Shown here piece by piece: positions 19,160 through 29,362 of a DNA stretch of 64,000 nt (positions within the stretch are counted from its first letter, which is position 1; each line of letters opens with the position of its first letter). Under the pieces are notes generated by a model. That model saw only the letters and a list, made by a program, of their open reading frames with translations. It was not told where the DNA came from and did no database searches. Source of the DNA: Gilvimarinus polysaccharolyticus (GTDB lineage Bacteria; Pseudomonadota; Gammaproteobacteria; Pseudomonadales; Cellvibrionaceae); NCBI RefSeq assembly GCF_001187555.1, contig NZ_LFIJ01000001.1:272159-336158 (forward strand), written 5' to 3'. A program made the position numbers and the translations under genes.

Positions 19160-19175
19160 CTGTTTGCATGTACAG
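19160..19175 (-). promoter_or_regulatory. LexA (SOS) box upstream of yebG
   Basis: CTGTTTGCATGTACAG matches the gammaproteobacterial LexA consensus CTGT-N8-ACAG at all eight fixed positions. It is 20 bp upstream of the yebG start and 103 bp upstream of murJ on the other strand, so yebG is the obvious target; an effect on murJ is possible but less likely. Confidence 0.88.
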
Positions 19176-19278
19176 TATTTTATTGTGGTGTTGGTGTCAA
19201 GCAAATGCATGGGGCGGAGTTTATTTTTCCTGTTCTTTTACGGATGAGCTAGGGATAATAAGGCACATTTAAGCCGTT

Positions 19279-20898
19279 ATGGGACTGTATGTGACTAAAA
19301 CGCCCCCCGAGCCCAAAACAGAGCAACAAGCGGTTAACCGCCCCGGACTGCTGCGCTCTAGCAGTAAGGTGGGGCTGATGACCATGACCTCGCGAGTACT
19401 AGGGCTGCTGCGTGATGTGGTGTTTGCCCACACCATTGGTGCCGGTGGCGGCGCCGATGCGTTTTTTGTCGCTTTCAAAATTCCCAACTTTATGCGCCGA
19501 TTATTTGCCGAGGGTGCCTTTGCGCAGGCGTTTGTGCCGGTGTTGTCCGAGTATCGCGCACAGGGCACCTTGGCTGCGGTAAAGGCGTTGGTGGATCGCG
19601 TGGCTGGTGGTTTAGGGTTAGTTTTGTTGCTGGTCACCGCGTTGGCGGTGCTGGGTGCGCCATTGGTTGCTGCTGTGTTTGCTCCAGGCTTTCATGCCGA
19701 TCCAGAGCAGTTTGCCTTGGTCACCGACATGATTCGAATCACGTTTCCGTACCTAATGCTGATCTCCCTAACAGGGCTAACCGGTGCGATTCTTAACAGC
19801 TACGACCATTTTGCAATACCCGCATTTACCCCCGTACTGTTGAATGTGTGCCTGATTGGCGCGGCATTATTGGCGGCGCCCCAGTTTGATCCGCCCGCCT
19901 TAGGGTTGGCGTGGGGCGTGTTGGCGGCGGGGGTTGTGCAGTTTGTGTTTCAATTGCCGTTTTTGATGCGCCTGCAATTGTTGCCCTCACCCAAAGTGGA
20001 TTGGGCCGACCCGGGCGTAAAGCGTATTTTGGCGCTTATGTTGCCGGCACTGTTTGGTGTGTCGGTAAGTCAGATCAATTTAATGCTCGATACCATTATT
20101 GCGTCTTTGTTGCCCAGCGGCAGTATTTCTTGGCTGTACTACTCCGAACGCTTGGCTGATTTGCCTCTTGGGGTGTTTGCGATCGCCATTGCTACCGTAA
20201 TCTTACCCAACTTGTCGCGCCAGCATGCCGCCCGCGACCCAGACAGTTTTGCCCATACGCTCGATTGGGCGTTGCGGTTAATTTGCTTAATTGCTCTGCC
20301 GGCCATTGTTGCGTTGGTGATTTTAGCCGAACCAATACTGGTGACCTTGTTTCAGTACGGTGCCACTGGCGCCGCTGATACCGCGATGGCGGCGCTCAGT
20401 TTGCGGGCCTACGCTTTGGGGCTGTTGGCCTTTATGCTAATTAAAGTGCTGGCGCCTGGTTTTTTTGCGCGCCAAGACATGAAAACACCCGTGCGTATTG
20501 GCGTTATCGCTATGGTGGTTAACATGGTGCTTAATATTGCGTTTGTAGTGCCATTACATTATTACTGGCAGGTTGGTCATGTCGGGTTAGCCTTGGCTAC
20601 GTCGCTTGCGGCTTACGTTAACAGTTTTTTGTTGTATCGCGGCTTGCGCCGCTTGGGGGTCTATTGGCCGCATCGCGGTTGGCCAGTATTTGGGCTGCAA
20701 ATGCTGTGTGCCAATATCGCTATGGCGCTGATGTTGGTGGCGCTGATGATGGTTTGGCCCAATTGGGTAGACTGGTCAGCGGGGCAGCGTATTTGGCGCT
20801 TAGCGTTAGTTTGCGTGGCGGGGGCGCTGATCTACGCTGTAGGTTTGTTGTTAACGGGATTTAAACTCGCCAATTTGCGCCACGTCTCGCGCCATTAG
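19279..20898 (+). CDS. murJ: Lipid II flippase MurJ
   Basis: MurJ (MviN), a MOP-superfamily transporter, flips lipid II across the inner membrane for peptidoglycan synthesis. The 539-residue protein is strongly hydrophobic with about 14 membrane segments. Family signatures include TMTSRVLGLLRDVVFAHTIGAG (TM1 region with conserved arginines), ADAFFVAFKIPNFMRRLFAEGAFAQAFVPVLSEY, and LFQYGATGAADT in the second half. ATG 19279 was taken; its ribosome site is weak (TAAGG 14 bases upstream). The order murJ-ribF-ileS-lspA-fkpB-ispH is conserved in pseudomonads. Confidence 0.96.
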   Translation: MGLYVTKTPPEPKTEQQAVNRPGLLRSSSKVGLMTMTSRVLGLLRDVVFAHTIGAGGGADAFFVAFKIPNFMRRLFAEGAFAQAFVPVLSEYRAQGTLAAVKALVDRVAGGLGLVLLLVTALAVLGAPLVAAVFAPGFHADPEQFALVTDMIRITFPYLMLISLTGLTGAILNSYDHFAIPAFTPVLLNVCLIGAALLAAPQFDPPALGLAWGVLAAGVVQFVFQLPFLMRLQLLPSPKVDWADPGVKRILALMLPALFGVSVSQINLMLDTIIASLLPSGSISWLYYSERLADLPLGVFAIAIATVILPNLSRQHAARDPDSFAHTLDWALRLICLIALPAIVALVILAEPILVTLFQYGATGAADTAMAALSLRAYALGLLAFMLIKVLAPGFFARQDMKTPVRIGVIAMVVNMVLNIAFVVPLHYYWQVGHVGLALATSLAAYVNSFLLYRGLRRLGVYWPHRGWPVFGLQMLCANIAMALMLVALMMVWPNWVDWSAGQRIWRLALVCVAGALIYAVGLLLTGFKLANLRHVSRH

Positions 20899-20950
20899 GG
20901 TTGCTGTTGTATACTCACGCGTCAGATTTTCCGCCGTCAACAGGTTCAGT

Positions 20951-21931
20951 GTGAACAATCAGACTCCAGAATTCATTCGCGGTTTATACAACTTGCGCGA
21001 GCGCCATCGAGGGTCTGTGGCCACCATTGGCACGTTCGATGGTGTGCATTTAGGGCATCAGGCGATACTGCGACAACTCAAAGATGTGTCTGAGCGTCTG
21101 CAGTTGCCCTCTGTGGTGATCTTATTTGAGCCTCAGCCTCACGAGTATTTTGCACGCGAGCGGGCACCGGCACGGTTAATGCGGCTGCGTGAAAAGCTCG
21201 AAGCGCTGTTTGCCGCTGGTGTAAACAAAGTATTATGTCTGCAGTTTAATGAGGCGTTTCGCAGCCTAACGGCGCATCAATTTATTGCTCAGGTGCTGGT
21301 GGGTGGTTTAGGTATTCGCCACTTGGTGGTGGGTGATGATTTTCGCTTTGGCTGTGATCGCGCTGGCAACTATCAATTATTGCAAGAGGCGGGCGCCGAG
21401 CTGGATTTTGGCGTGACCGACACTTGTACTTTAACGCTCGCGGGTGAGCGGGTGAGCAGCACTCGTATTCGCGAACATTTGCAGGCCGGTGAATTTGCCC
21501 AAGCTGAGGCCTGCCTAGGGCGGCCCTATGCGATTAGTGGACGAGTAGGGCACGGTAAAAAGCTGGGGCGTGAGTTAGGTGTGCCCACCGCTAATGTGCG
21601 CTTGCAGCGTTATCGAGCGCCGCTCTCGGGGGTTTTTGTGATCAGCGCTTTATTGGCCGATGGCAAGTGCTACCCAGGCGTTGCTAACGTTGGAGTAAAG
21701 CCTACGATAGGCGGTGATATTGAGCCGTTATTAGAAGTGCACTTACTGGATTTTGATCGAGATATTTATAGCCAACCGGTAACGGTGATGTTTCACCAGC
21801 GGTTGCGAGCTGAGCAAAAGTTTGCATCGCTCGCGGCACTCACCGCACAATTGCAGGATGATATTCGAGGCGCGCGGGCGTATTTTGCCGTCGTGTCACC
21901 GGCATCTATCCAACCACACATTCTTAACTGA
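20951..21931 (+). CDS. ribF: Riboflavin kinase / FAD synthetase
   Basis: Bifunctional enzyme making FMN from riboflavin and FAD from FMN. The 326-residue protein has the N-terminal nucleotidyltransferase domain ([14 protein letters not shown] near residue 28, [14 protein letters not shown], and SSTRIREHL as the ISSTxIR-type motif) and the C-terminal riboflavin-kinase domain ([20 protein letters not shown] with the PTAN metal site, and [13 protein letters not shown]). It begins with GTG 20951, 52 bp after murJ. ileS begins 13 bp downstream. Confidence 0.96.
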   Translation: MNNQTPEFIRGLYNLRERHRGSVATIGTFDGVHLGHQAILRQLKDVSERLQLPSVVILFEPQPHEYFARERAPARLMRLREKLEALFAAGVNKVLCLQFNEAFRSLTAHQFIAQVLVGGLGIRHLVVGDDFRFGCDRAGNYQLLQEAGAELDFGVTDTCTLTLAGERVSSTRIREHLQAGEFAQAEACLGRPYAISGRVGHGKKLGRELGVPTANVRLQRYRAPLSGVFVISALLADGKCYPGVANVGVKPTIGGDIEPLLEVHLLDFDRDIYSQPVTVMFHQRLRAEQKFASLAALTAQLQDDIRGARAYFAVVSPASIQPHILN

Positions 21932-21944
21932 CTTTGAAAAGACC

Positions 21945-24746
21945 ATGACCGATTACAAAGCAACGTTGAATTTGCCCCATACATCGTTTGCCATGAAGGC
22001 TAACTTGGCCCAGCGCGAGCCGGAGATGCTCAAAGCGTGGGCGAACGATGATCTATACCAACAAATTCGTGCCGCACGTAAGGGCTGCGAGTCGTATATT
22101 TTGCATGATGGCCCCCCCTATGCAAATGGCGATATTCACATTGGTCATGCCGTTAATAAAATTCTTAAAGATATTATCGTTAAGAGCAAAACCTTAAGTG
22201 GTTTTGACGCGCCTTACGTCCCCGGCTGGGATTGCCATGGTTTGCCGATTGAGCACAATGTCGAGAAGAAACACGGCAAGGCGGGGGTTAAGTTAGACGT
22301 AAAAGCGTTTCGACAAAAATGCCGCGAATACGCTACGCGTCAGGTCGATGGTCAGCGGAAGGATTTTATCCGTTTGGGGGTGTTAGGTGACTGGCACAAC
22401 CCTTACCTCACGATGGACTTTACCTTCGAGGCCGATATTATTCGCGCGTTAGGTAAGATCGTCGAAAATGGCCATTTGCAGCGCGGTTTTAAGCCCGTCT
22501 ACTGGTCAGTGGTCGGTGGCTCAGCATTGGCTGAGGCCGAGGTGGAGTATCAAGATAAAACCTCATTCAGTATCGATGTAAAGTTTGCTTTTGCCGATCA
22601 AGATGCCGCCGCTGGCGTGTTTGGTGACTTAGCCGGTAATGGCCCGCTGTCCGTGGTTATTTGGACCACCACGCCATGGACTTTGCCGGCCAACCAAGCG
22701 GTGAGTGTTAACCCCGAGTTGGATTATGTTGTAGTTGCAGTGGCGGGTGAGCGCTTAGTTATGGCCGAAGGCTTGTACGAGTCGGTTATGGCGCGCGCGG
22801 GCATCGAAAACTTTACCGTGGTAGGCCGTGTTAAAGGCTCCGCTCTCGAAGGGCAGAACCTACAGCATCCGTTTTATGAGCGTCAGGTGCCGGTTGTGTT
22901 GGGTGATCATGTCACCTTAGATGCTGGTACGGGTTGTGTGCACACCGCGCCTGATCACGGCATAGATGACTTTGTGGTAGGGCGTAAATACGATATAGGT
23001 ACGCTTAATTACATCGATGATAACGGCTTATACCGTGATCATGTGCCAATGTTTGCCGGCGAGCATGTGTATAAAGTTGATGAAAAAGTTATCGACTTAT
23101 TAAAAGAAAAAAGCGCACTGTTTTTTGAGAGTAAAATCACTCACAGTTTCCCACACTGCTGGCGCACCAAAACACCGCTGATTTTTCGCGCGACGCCGCA
23201 GTGGTTTGTCAGTATGACTAAAAACGATTTGCGTGGCCAAGTAGCAAAATCGGTTGAAGGTGTGCAGTGGGTGCCCAGCTGGGGACGTGCGCGTATCGAC
23301 TCGATGCTGGAGTCTAGCCCCGATTGGTGCATTTCTCGACAGCGCACATGGGGTGTCCCCATTGCGTTGTTTGTGCACAAAGAAACCGGCGCGCTGCATC
23401 CCCGCACCGCCGAGCTAATTGAGCAAGTGGCGCTGCAGGTTGAAAAAACTGGCATGGACGCTTGGTACGACTTAGATGCTAGCAGTTTGTTGGGGGCCGA
23501 GGCTGCTGAATACGATAAGGTGACCGACACGTTAGATGTTTGGTTCGATTCTGGTGTTACGCATCACGCCGTGCTGCAGCAGCGTGAAGGTTTGCACTAC
23601 CCGGCCGACTTGTATTTAGAGGGTTCAGACCAGCACCGCGGTTGGTTTCAGTCGTCGCTTAAAACCGCAATGGCAATGAACGGCACCGCACCTTACAAAA
23701 CGGTTTTGACCCACGGCTTTGTGGTAGATGCTGACGGACGTAAAATGTCTAAATCTATCGGCAATACGGTGGCACCGCAAAAAGTGATTAATGAGCTGGG
23801 TGCCGATGTGTTGCGTCTTTGGGTGTCGGCTACCGATTTCAGCTCTGAGATGAGCGTGTCCGATGAAATTCTAAAACGTACCGCTGACTCATACCGTCGC
23901 ATTCGCAATACCGCACGTTTTATTTTATCCAACCTCAACGGTTTTGATCCGGCGACTGATTTGGTGCCCGAAGATGAACTGCTGGCGCTGGATCGTTGGG
24001 TTGTTGGGCGTGCGGCTCAATTGCAGGAAGAGTTGATTCAGTGCTACGACAACTTTCAGCTGCATCAGGTATACCAAAAGCTGCATAATTTTTGTGTGGT
24101 TGAGCTTGGTGGTTTTTATCTGGATATTATTAAAGATCGGCAGTACACCACTAAAGCGGATTCACGTCCGCGCCGCTCGGCGCAAACGGCGCTGTATTAT
24201 TTGGCCGAGGCGTTTACACGCTGGATTGCACCGATACTAAGCTTTACCGCCCATGAAATGTGGCAGCAATTACCAGGTAAGCCCAGCGGCAGCGTGTTTA
24301 CGGCCGAATGGTTTGTATTGCCAAAATGTGTTGATGCTCGGTTGGGTGATGACTTTTGGCGGCAAGTAGCGGATGTTAAAAATGCCACGAATAAAGTCTT
24401 GGAGGCCAAGCGCGGTGAGGGTGCCATAGGTGGTTCATTGTCTGCTGAGCTCACCCTATATTGCGACGAGAGCCTGCTGAGCCAGTTGGCGCGGGTAGGG
24501 GATGAGTTGCGGTTTATTTTAATTAGCTCGGCCGCCACCTTGGCGCCATTAAGTAGTGCTGGTGATGATGCTGTGAGTACGGATGTTAATGGTTTGAGTA
24601 TTGCCGTACAAAAATCTGAGCAACCTAAGTGCGCCCGCTGTTGGCACTTTCGTGCCGATGTTGGCTCTGTTGCCGCACACCCAGAAATTTGCCAGCGCTG
24701 TGCTGATAATATTGAGGGTGCCGGCGAAGTCCGACACTATGCCTAA
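21945..24746 (+). CDS. ileS: Isoleucyl-tRNA synthetase
   Basis: Class I synthetase charging tRNA-Ile. The 933-residue protein begins [15 protein letters not shown], as in other proteobacterial IleS proteins. It has [18 protein letters not shown] with the HIGH motif, the CP1 editing domain including [13 protein letters not shown] and DHGIDDF, KMSKS in [11 protein letters not shown], and a C-terminal zinc finger with CARCWHF and CQRC. ATG 21945 lies just after ribF; the frame is open upstream into ribF but no homologue is that long. The last 8 bp contain an alternative ATG for lspA (24739). Confidence 0.98.
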   Translation: MTDYKATLNLPHTSFAMKANLAQREPEMLKAWANDDLYQQIRAARKGCESYILHDGPPYANGDIHIGHAVNKILKDIIVKSKTLSGFDAPYVPGWDCHGLPIEHNVEKKHGKAGVKLDVKAFRQKCREYATRQVDGQRKDFIRLGVLGDWHNPYLTMDFTFEADIIRALGKIVENGHLQRGFKPVYWSVVGGSALAEAEVEYQDKTSFSIDVKFAFADQDAAAGVFGDLAGNGPLSVVIWTTTPWTLPANQAVSVNPELDYVVVAVAGERLVMAEGLYESVMARAGIENFTVVGRVKGSALEGQNLQHPFYERQVPVVLGDHVTLDAGTGCVHTAPDHGIDDFVVGRKYDIGTLNYIDDNGLYRDHVPMFAGEHVYKVDEKVIDLLKEKSALFFESKITHSFPHCWRTKTPLIFRATPQWFVSMTKNDLRGQVAKSVEGVQWVPSWGRARIDSMLESSPDWCISRQRTWGVPIALFVHKETGALHPRTAELIEQVALQVEKTGMDAWYDLDASSLLGAEAAEYDKVTDTLDVWFDSGVTHHAVLQQREGLHYPADLYLEGSDQHRGWFQSSLKTAMAMNGTAPYKTVLTHGFVVDADGRKMSKSIGNTVAPQKVINELGADVLRLWVSATDFSSEMSVSDEILKRTADSYRRIRNTARFILSNLNGFDPATDLVPEDELLALDRWVVGRAAQLQEELIQCYDNFQLHQVYQKLHNFCVVELGGFYLDIIKDRQYTTKADSRPRRSAQTALYYLAEAFTRWIAPILSFTAHEMWQQLPGKPSGSVFTAEWFVLPKCVDARLGDDFWRQVADVKNATNKVLEAKRGEGAIGGSLSAELTLYCDESLLSQLARVGDELRFILISSAATLAPLSSAGDDAVSTDVNGLSIAVQKSEQPKCARCWHFRADVGSVAAHPEICQRCADNIEGAGEVRHYA

Positions 24747-24756
24747 GGTGATGGCC

Positions 24757-25278
24757 ATGTTTAAAAAAATAGCGCACCCGTGGTGCTGGTATATGCTGGC
24801 ACTGGTGGTGTTTGTTTTGGATCAGTGGAGTAAAACGGCGATAGTGGCAAGTTTAGATTACAATTCACCACTTGTGCTGAATGCGTACTTTAATTTTACC
24901 TTGCTATATAACCCCGGCGCGGCCTTTAGCTTTTTAAGTGACGCCGGTGGCTGGCAACGCTGGTTTTTTACCGCGATAGCGGCGGTATTTAGCGTTGTGA
25001 TTGTGGTTTGGTTGGCGCGTTTGCCCAAAGTCCGCTGGCTAGAGGCGATGGCGTTAGGGTTTGTTTTAGGCGGTGCGCTAGGCAACTTGTACGATCGAGT
25101 GATGCTTGGCCACGTTGTAGATTTTATCGTTGTGCATTATCAAGATAGTTATTTTCCAGCGTTTAATCTTGCCGATGCCGCGATTTGTTTTGGCGCCTTC
25201 TGGTTGATTGTGGATATGTTGTTCGGTTCTAAAGTGGCCGTCGCCGAGACCGCTCGTAACGGTGACTCTAATGCGTGA
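24757..25278 (+). CDS. lspA: Lipoprotein signal peptidase (signal peptidase II)
   Basis: Aspartic protease of the inner membrane that removes signal peptides of prolipoproteins. The 173-residue protein has four membrane segments and the family motifs VVFVLDQWSKTAIV, FTLLYNPGAAFSFLSDAGGWQRWFF (with the conserved NxGAAFS), GGALGNLYDRVMLGHVVDFI (catalytic Asp in the GNLxDR box) and FNLADAAICFG (second catalytic Asp). I prefer ATG 24757, with AAGG 8 bases upstream; ATG 24739, overlapping the ileS stop, would add six residues. The window encodes several of its likely substrates, including RlpA, BamD and the RND adaptor. Confidence 0.95.
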   Translation: MFKKIAHPWCWYMLALVVFVLDQWSKTAIVASLDYNSPLVLNAYFNFTLLYNPGAAFSFLSDAGGWQRWFFTAIAAVFSVVIVVWLARLPKVRWLEAMALGFVLGGALGNLYDRVMLGHVVDFIVVHYQDSYFPAFNLADAAICFGAFWLIVDMLFGSKVAVAETARNGDSNA

Positions 25279-25720
25279 TTTGACGGTTGGGCCTGGTACC
25301 CGCGTAACTTTGCACTTTTCATTAGCCTTGCCGGATGGCCAGTTAATCGATTCTAATTTTGAAGGTTCGCCGGCCACTTTTACAGTGGGCGATGGAAAAC
25401 TTTTAAAAGGCTTTGAGCAGGCGCTGTTTGGTTTACGCGAGGGCGCACAAGAAGAGTTAACCATTAAGCCAGAGGCCGGTTTTGGCGCCCATAACCCTAA
25501 TAATCTGCAAACGATTCCACGCTCCGACTTTGAGGCAGATCTGGAATTGAGCCAGGGGTTAATGTTGTCGTTTTCCGATGCGCAGAATACCGAATTACCT
25601 GGTGTCGTCGTAGAGTACAATGACGAAGAGGTAACAGTGGATTTTAATCACCCGCTGGCGGGGCGTGATATCACCTTTAAAGTGGCGATCCTGCAAATAG
25701 AGCCCGTGCAAGTACACTAA
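25271..25720 (+). CDS. fkpB: FKBP-type peptidyl-prolyl isomerase (FkpB/SlpA)
   Basis: A 149-residue cytoplasmic FKBP with the bacterial insert-in-flap layout: FSLALPDGQLIDSNFEGSPATFTVGDGKLLKGFEQALFGLREGA, then FGAHNPNNLQTIPRSDF (insert), and VDFNHPLAGRDITFKVAIL at the end. These are the hallmarks of SlyD-like/FkpB isomerases, though the His-rich tail of SlyD is absent. ATG 25271 overlaps the lspA stop by 8 bp, so the two are translationally coupled. Position between lspA and ispH is conserved. Confidence 0.95.
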   Translation: MRDLTVGPGTRVTLHFSLALPDGQLIDSNFEGSPATFTVGDGKLLKGFEQALFGLREGAQEELTIKPEAGFGAHNPNNLQTIPRSDFEADLELSQGLMLSFSDAQNTELPGVVVEYNDEEVTVDFNHPLAGRDITFKVAILQIEPVQVH

Positions 25721-25738
25721 CATCGACAGGTTTTACTA

Positions 25739-26671
25739 ATGCAAATCAAATTGGCCAACCCCCGCGGCTTTTGTGCGGGGGTCGATCGCGCGATTGATAT
25801 CGTCAACCGGGCGCTAGATGTGTTTGGTGCACCTATCTATGTGCGTCATGAAGTGGTCCACAATAAATTTGTGGTCGATACGCTGCGCGAGCGCGGAGCA
25901 GTGTTTGTCGATGAGTTAGAAGAAGTACCTGATGACGTCATTGTAATTTTTAGTGCGCACGGTGTGTCGCAAGCGGTGCGTGACGAAGCGGCAAAACGCG
26001 CTCTACAAGTGTTTGACGCCACCTGTCCGCTGGTGACCAAGGTGCATATGGAAGTGGCTCGGTACAGTCGAGATGGCAGTGAATGCATCTTAATTGGCCA
26101 CGCAGGTCACCCCGAGGTAGAAGGCACTATGGGACAGTATGACGCCGGTAACGGTGGCAAGATGTATTTGGTTGAATGTGTTGCCGATGTTGCCAGTCTT
26201 AGCGTGGTAGACCCGTCGCGTTTAGCTTACGTTACCCAAACTACGTTATCGATGGATGACACGGCTGAGATCATCGCCGCTTTGCGGGCAAAGTTTAGTG
26301 ATATCCAAGGGCCGCGCAAAGACGACATTTGTTATGCTACTACCAATCGCCAAGATGCAGTGCGTCAGCTGGCACTAGAGTGTGATTTGGTTTTGGTGGT
26401 TGGCTCCCCTAATAGCTCAAACTCCAACCGTTTGCGCGAGCTGGCCGAGCGCTGTGGTACCGAGGCCTATTTAATAGATTCTCCCGCGGATATTAACAAC
26501 GCTTGGTTAACCGGTAAGAATCAAATTGGTATTACTGCAGGTGCATCAGCGCCAGAAACTTTAGTGCGGCAAGTGGTGGAGCATCTGGCTGTAATGGGGG
26601 CTGATTTTCCGCAAGAGATCGCTGGGACACCGGAGACTATTAGTTTTTCTCTGCCTAAAGAATTACGTTGA
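25739..26671 (+). CDS. ispH: 4-hydroxy-3-methylbut-2-enyl diphosphate reductase
   Basis: IspH (LytB), a 4Fe-4S enzyme, makes isopentenyl and dimethylallyl diphosphate in the last step of the MEP pathway. The 310-residue protein has the three cluster cysteines in [20 protein letters not shown] and [14 protein letters not shown], the conserved [10 protein letters not shown] and the substrate residues in [11 protein letters not shown] and ITAGASAPE. The end overlaps by 9 bp a prepilin gene on the opposite strand. Confidence 0.97.
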   Translation: MQIKLANPRGFCAGVDRAIDIVNRALDVFGAPIYVRHEVVHNKFVVDTLRERGAVFVDELEEVPDDVIVIFSAHGVSQAVRDEAAKRALQVFDATCPLVTKVHMEVARYSRDGSECILIGHAGHPEVEGTMGQYDAGNGGKMYLVECVADVASLSVVDPSRLAYVTQTTLSMDDTAEIIAALRAKFSDIQGPRKDDICYATTNRQDAVRQLALECDLVLVVGSPNSSNSNRLRELAERCGTEAYLIDSPADINNAWLTGKNQIGITAGASAPETLVRQVVEHLAVMGADFPQEIAGTPETISFSLPKELR

Positions 26672-27193
26672 GGTTGCACATTCGGATTCACCTATTCGCT
26701 CTTTACGGATCCTGCCACCTCTAGATAGTACTAGAGAATATCCGCCGTGTTCTGCGTTGTCTGAACAAATAGTGATGGTTCCGGCTTGGAAGGCGCTTTT
26801 GCGCTTTCCGCTCGCCCAATGGCTTTCGCCAGTTCCCAAGTATGAAATGTAATCCTGTAGTGGTCGATTACCTTTTACCTTAATGGATTCATGTAGCTCG
26901 TGATGAGTTTGTAGTAGAAGCTCGTCTTCGTCATAGAGCCCGTTGTGGTTGTCATCGTGAAATATGCGCCAGCCTTGTTGCCAAGTTGAATTAGCTTGCA
27001 TCGTAACTCGGCTATTGGCTTTGACTGCGTGGGATCTTGCCGTTTGAGTCGCATCGAATAACGCCCATGTGGCAGTTTCGATGCGTGAGCTGCGAATTAA
27101 GTGATCAAAAGCAGGTATTGCTATGGTAAAAAGAAGAGCGCCAATAGCCAGTGTGATTATCATTTCAATTAAGCTAAATCCTGATGTTTTCAT
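26663..27193 (-). CDS. GspH/FimT-type prepilin on the opposite strand
   Basis: A 176-residue prepilin: [22 protein letters not shown] has the short leader ending in Gly5, then Phe and Glu at +5 of the mature protein, followed by the hydrophobic helix, all required by prepilin peptidase PilD. The C-terminal region ([37 protein letters not shown], then [16 protein letters not shown]) is the GspH/FimT domain. It is a second FimT/FimU-like protein, encoded away from the minor pilin operon, with 158 bp between the two start codons. The ribosome site is weak. It may be an alternative tip subunit or a DNA-binding FimT-like protein; I cannot tell which. Confidence 0.85.
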   Translation of the reverse strand: MKTSGFSLIEMIITLAIGALLFTIAIPAFDHLIRSSRIETATWALFDATQTARSHAVKANSRVTMQANSTWQQGWRIFHDDNHNGLYDEDELLLQTHHELHESIKVKGNRPLQDYISYLGTGESHWASGKRKSAFQAGTITICSDNAEHGGYSLVLSRGGRIRKERIGESECATST

Positions 27194-27351
27194 AGGTTGC
27201 GTCCATGCTCTTGGTCGAATGTATCCGTTTGATCTTCCATGATGACCGTATGTCGACAGTGCCAAGCAAATGCTGAAGTGCTGTGATAGTTTTGGAAATA
27301 TAGTAGATGAAAATAAGTGCGTCAAATTTTGCAGCAGAGGGGAGTAGCTCA

Positions 27352-27909
27352 TTGAAACACCTAAACTCTAGTAAAAACAAAGGCTTCACTCTCATAGAGT
27401 TGATGGTCACGTTGGTAGTAGCTGCGGTTCTTGCAACTGTCGCCTTGCCCAATTTTAGAACTATGATTTTTAATAGTCGCTCTGATGGTCTAGGTGAAGA
27501 GCTAGTGTCGGCTTTGCAGGCAACGAAGGCTGAAGCTGTTAAACGAGGTCGAAGAGTCAGCCTTTGTGCCAGTAATGGCGATGGCTCTGGGTGTGCTGGC
27601 GATTGGGCCAACGGGTGGCTGATGTTTGTTGATGGTGCCGCTTCTGATGAAGCTGCTACGCCTGTGGTGGGGGCGACAACTGATATTTTACGACATATCA
27701 ATAATTTAGATGATGCGGCAGTGATTACTGGTAATGCTGATTTTGTTCGCTATACCAGCACTGGGCAGTTGGCTCGTATCGGAGGTACTGCCAATACCAC
27801 ACCTGTAGTCTTGAGCGCGTATGTAGATGGGTGTGAGGGGGATAAGCAGAGCAACATCACAATTGGTGTTGCAGGCATGATGAATGTAAACGAAGTAAGG
27901 TGTCCGTGA
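27352..27909 (+). CDS. fimU: Minor pilin FimT/FimU (GspH domain)
   Basis: First gene of the minor pilin operon. From TTG 27352 the 185-residue protein starts MKHLNSSKNKGFTLIELMV, a normal 11-residue prepilin leader cut before Phe, with Glu at +5; GAGGGGAG lies 7 bases upstream, which decides this start over ATG 27307. The GspH domain follows: LQATKAEAVKRGRRVSLCASNGDGSGCAGDWANGWLMFVD is the typical FimT/FimU stretch, and the protein ends with paired cysteines (CEGD, VRCP). In Pseudomonas FimU links the PilVWX-PilY1 tip complex to the pilus shaft. Whether this should be called fimT or fimU cannot be settled by eye. Confidence 0.88.
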   Translation: MKHLNSSKNKGFTLIELMVTLVVAAVLATVALPNFRTMIFNSRSDGLGEELVSALQATKAEAVKRGRRVSLCASNGDGSGCAGDWANGWLMFVDGAASDEAATPVVGATTDILRHINNLDDAAVITGNADFVRYTSTGQLARIGGTANTTPVVLSAYVDGCEGDKQSNITIGVAGMMNVNEVRCP

Positions 27910-28313
27910 TGAATAAAAGCAATCGTTATGCAAATAAACAGGCTGGCGTTACCCTAATTGAGGTATTGGTAACGGTATTAATTATTTCTACTGCACTAAT
28001 GGCCCTTGCTTCCTTGCAAACACGCGCATTGCAGTACAATAGTAGTGCCTATTTACGGTCTCAAGCTAACATTATCGCTTACGATATTTTTGAACAAATG
28101 CGCGCATCCTCTACTGCTAATGCGGTAGTAACTGGGGCTGCTGTGGTAATGCCTGATGTTGATGCTCTAGCTGCCCAGTTGCCTGCTGGGACGGGTAATG
28201 TTGTATGCGCTGCGCGGGTATGTACTGTAACTTTGACGTGGAGCGAGCCCACGCAAAGCCAGGCAGGCGACAATATGGAAAACACAACATTCGCTTATGC
28301 TTCGAGGATTTAA
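27909..28313 (+). CDS. pilV: Minor pilin PilV
   Basis: A 134-residue prepilin with leader MNKSNRYANKQAG cut before VTLIEVLVTVLIISTALMALASLQ, the PilV pattern, followed by SAYLRSQANIIAYDIFEQMRAS, which is strongly conserved in PilV. ATG 27909 overlaps the stop codon of the preceding gene by one base (TGATG), with AAGG about 8 bases upstream. PilV, PilW and PilX form the core initiating complex of the type IV pilus tip. Confidence 0.92.
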   Translation: MNKSNRYANKQAGVTLIEVLVTVLIISTALMALASLQTRALQYNSSAYLRSQANIIAYDIFEQMRASSTANAVVTGAAVVMPDVDALAAQLPAGTGNVVCAARVCTVTLTWSEPTQSQAGDNMENTTFAYASRI

Positions 28314-28322
28314 GAGGTGAAT

Positions 28323-29351
28323 ATGAATCGCCAAAAGGGTTTATCGCTGGTCGAATTAATGATATCCATCGCTATTGGTTTAATGTTGATGACGGGTATC
28401 GTGCAGTTGTTTCTTTCTAGTAAAGAGGTATTTAACACCCAGCAGGGGATGTCTCGGCTGCAGGAGACCGGTCGTCTAGCGGTCGAATTTATGAGTAGAG
28501 ATTTACGTCAAGCGGGTTACATGGGGTGTGCGTACCTGACTGATTGGAATATCAACTCAACATTAAATAATGGCCATGCATTCAGTAATAATTTTGAATT
28601 TGGTACTCCTTTACAGGTATATGATGCTTCTGCTCCGCCAGCAACAATTCCTCTTGTTCCTGGGCCCAAAGCTGGTACCCAGGTGCTGGTAGCTTATACG
28701 GCTAACGAAGCCTCGGCGTCAGTCAGTCAAGCAAATACATCTAGTAGTGTATTCGTGGACTTGATACCTCCTGCCAACCAAAGTTGTCCTAGTGGTATTT
28801 GTGAAAATGACATTGTGGTCGTAGCTGACTGCGATAAAGCAATGGTGTTTCAGGCTACCAGTGTGAGTGAGCAAGGTGTGCAGGTGGAGCTTGGGCATGC
28901 GGCAGGGGCTGACCCTGGCAACGCTCGTACCAATTGGGGTGGGAATCCAGATAATTTGGTTGAAACCTTTGATGTGGGGGCTGAGGTCTTCAAAATTAAT
29001 ACTGTGGTGTACTACGTTGCAGAAGACGCAGATGGTGAAGTTGGGTTATATCAAAAAATAGGCAGTAATCCGGCTTTTGAGCTGTTGCGTGGAGTAGAAG
29101 ATTTTAATGTGTTGATTGGTGTGGATGGCAATGCGGATCGAGCAGCCGATAACTATGTAGCACATGGGGCCGTTGCTAATTGGATGGATGCTGTGGCCGC
29201 GCAAATTGAGGTGTTGGTTCAGACTCCAAATGATGGGGTCGCCAGCGAAGAGCAGACGTACGAGTTCGGAGGCGCAGAAATTACCGCTGCGGATAATCGA
29301 ATTCGCAAAGTGTTTACTACCACGGTAGGCATCAGAAGTAAGTTGCCTTAA
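28323..29351 (+). CDS. pilW: Minor pilin PilW
   Basis: A 342-residue prepilin. The short leader MNRQKG is followed by LSLVELMISIAIGLMLMTGIVQLFLSSKEVFNTQQGMSRLQETGRLAVEFMSRDLRQAGYMGC, the diagnostic PilW N-terminus. The rest is a large globular domain with several cysteines (CPSGIC, DCDKAM) and ends KVFTTTVGIRSKLP, as PilW proteins do. ATG 28323 has AAGAGG just upstream; GTG 28317 is an in-frame alternative. It lies 9 bp after pilV. Confidence 0.94.
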   Translation: MNRQKGLSLVELMISIAIGLMLMTGIVQLFLSSKEVFNTQQGMSRLQETGRLAVEFMSRDLRQAGYMGCAYLTDWNINSTLNNGHAFSNNFEFGTPLQVYDASAPPATIPLVPGPKAGTQVLVAYTANEASASVSQANTSSSVFVDLIPPANQSCPSGICENDIVVVADCDKAMVFQATSVSEQGVQVELGHAAGADPGNARTNWGGNPDNLVETFDVGAEVFKINTVVYYVAEDADGEVGLYQKIGSNPAFELLRGVEDFNVLIGVDGNADRAADNYVAHGAVANWMDAVAAQIEVLVQTPNDGVASEEQTYEFGGAEITAADNRIRKVFTTTVGIRSKLP

Positions 29352-29362
29352 AAGGAGAAATT

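Noticed and set aside
25078..25620. 180-residue open frame on the minus strand across lspA and fkpB
   Set aside because: It is antisense to two conserved genes and has no domain features or ribosome site.
27194..27351. Sigma-54 promoter between the two prepilin genes
   Set aside because: I looked for TGGCAC-N5-TTGCA on both strands. TGGCAC occurs on the minus strand near 27263, but the -12 element is missing.
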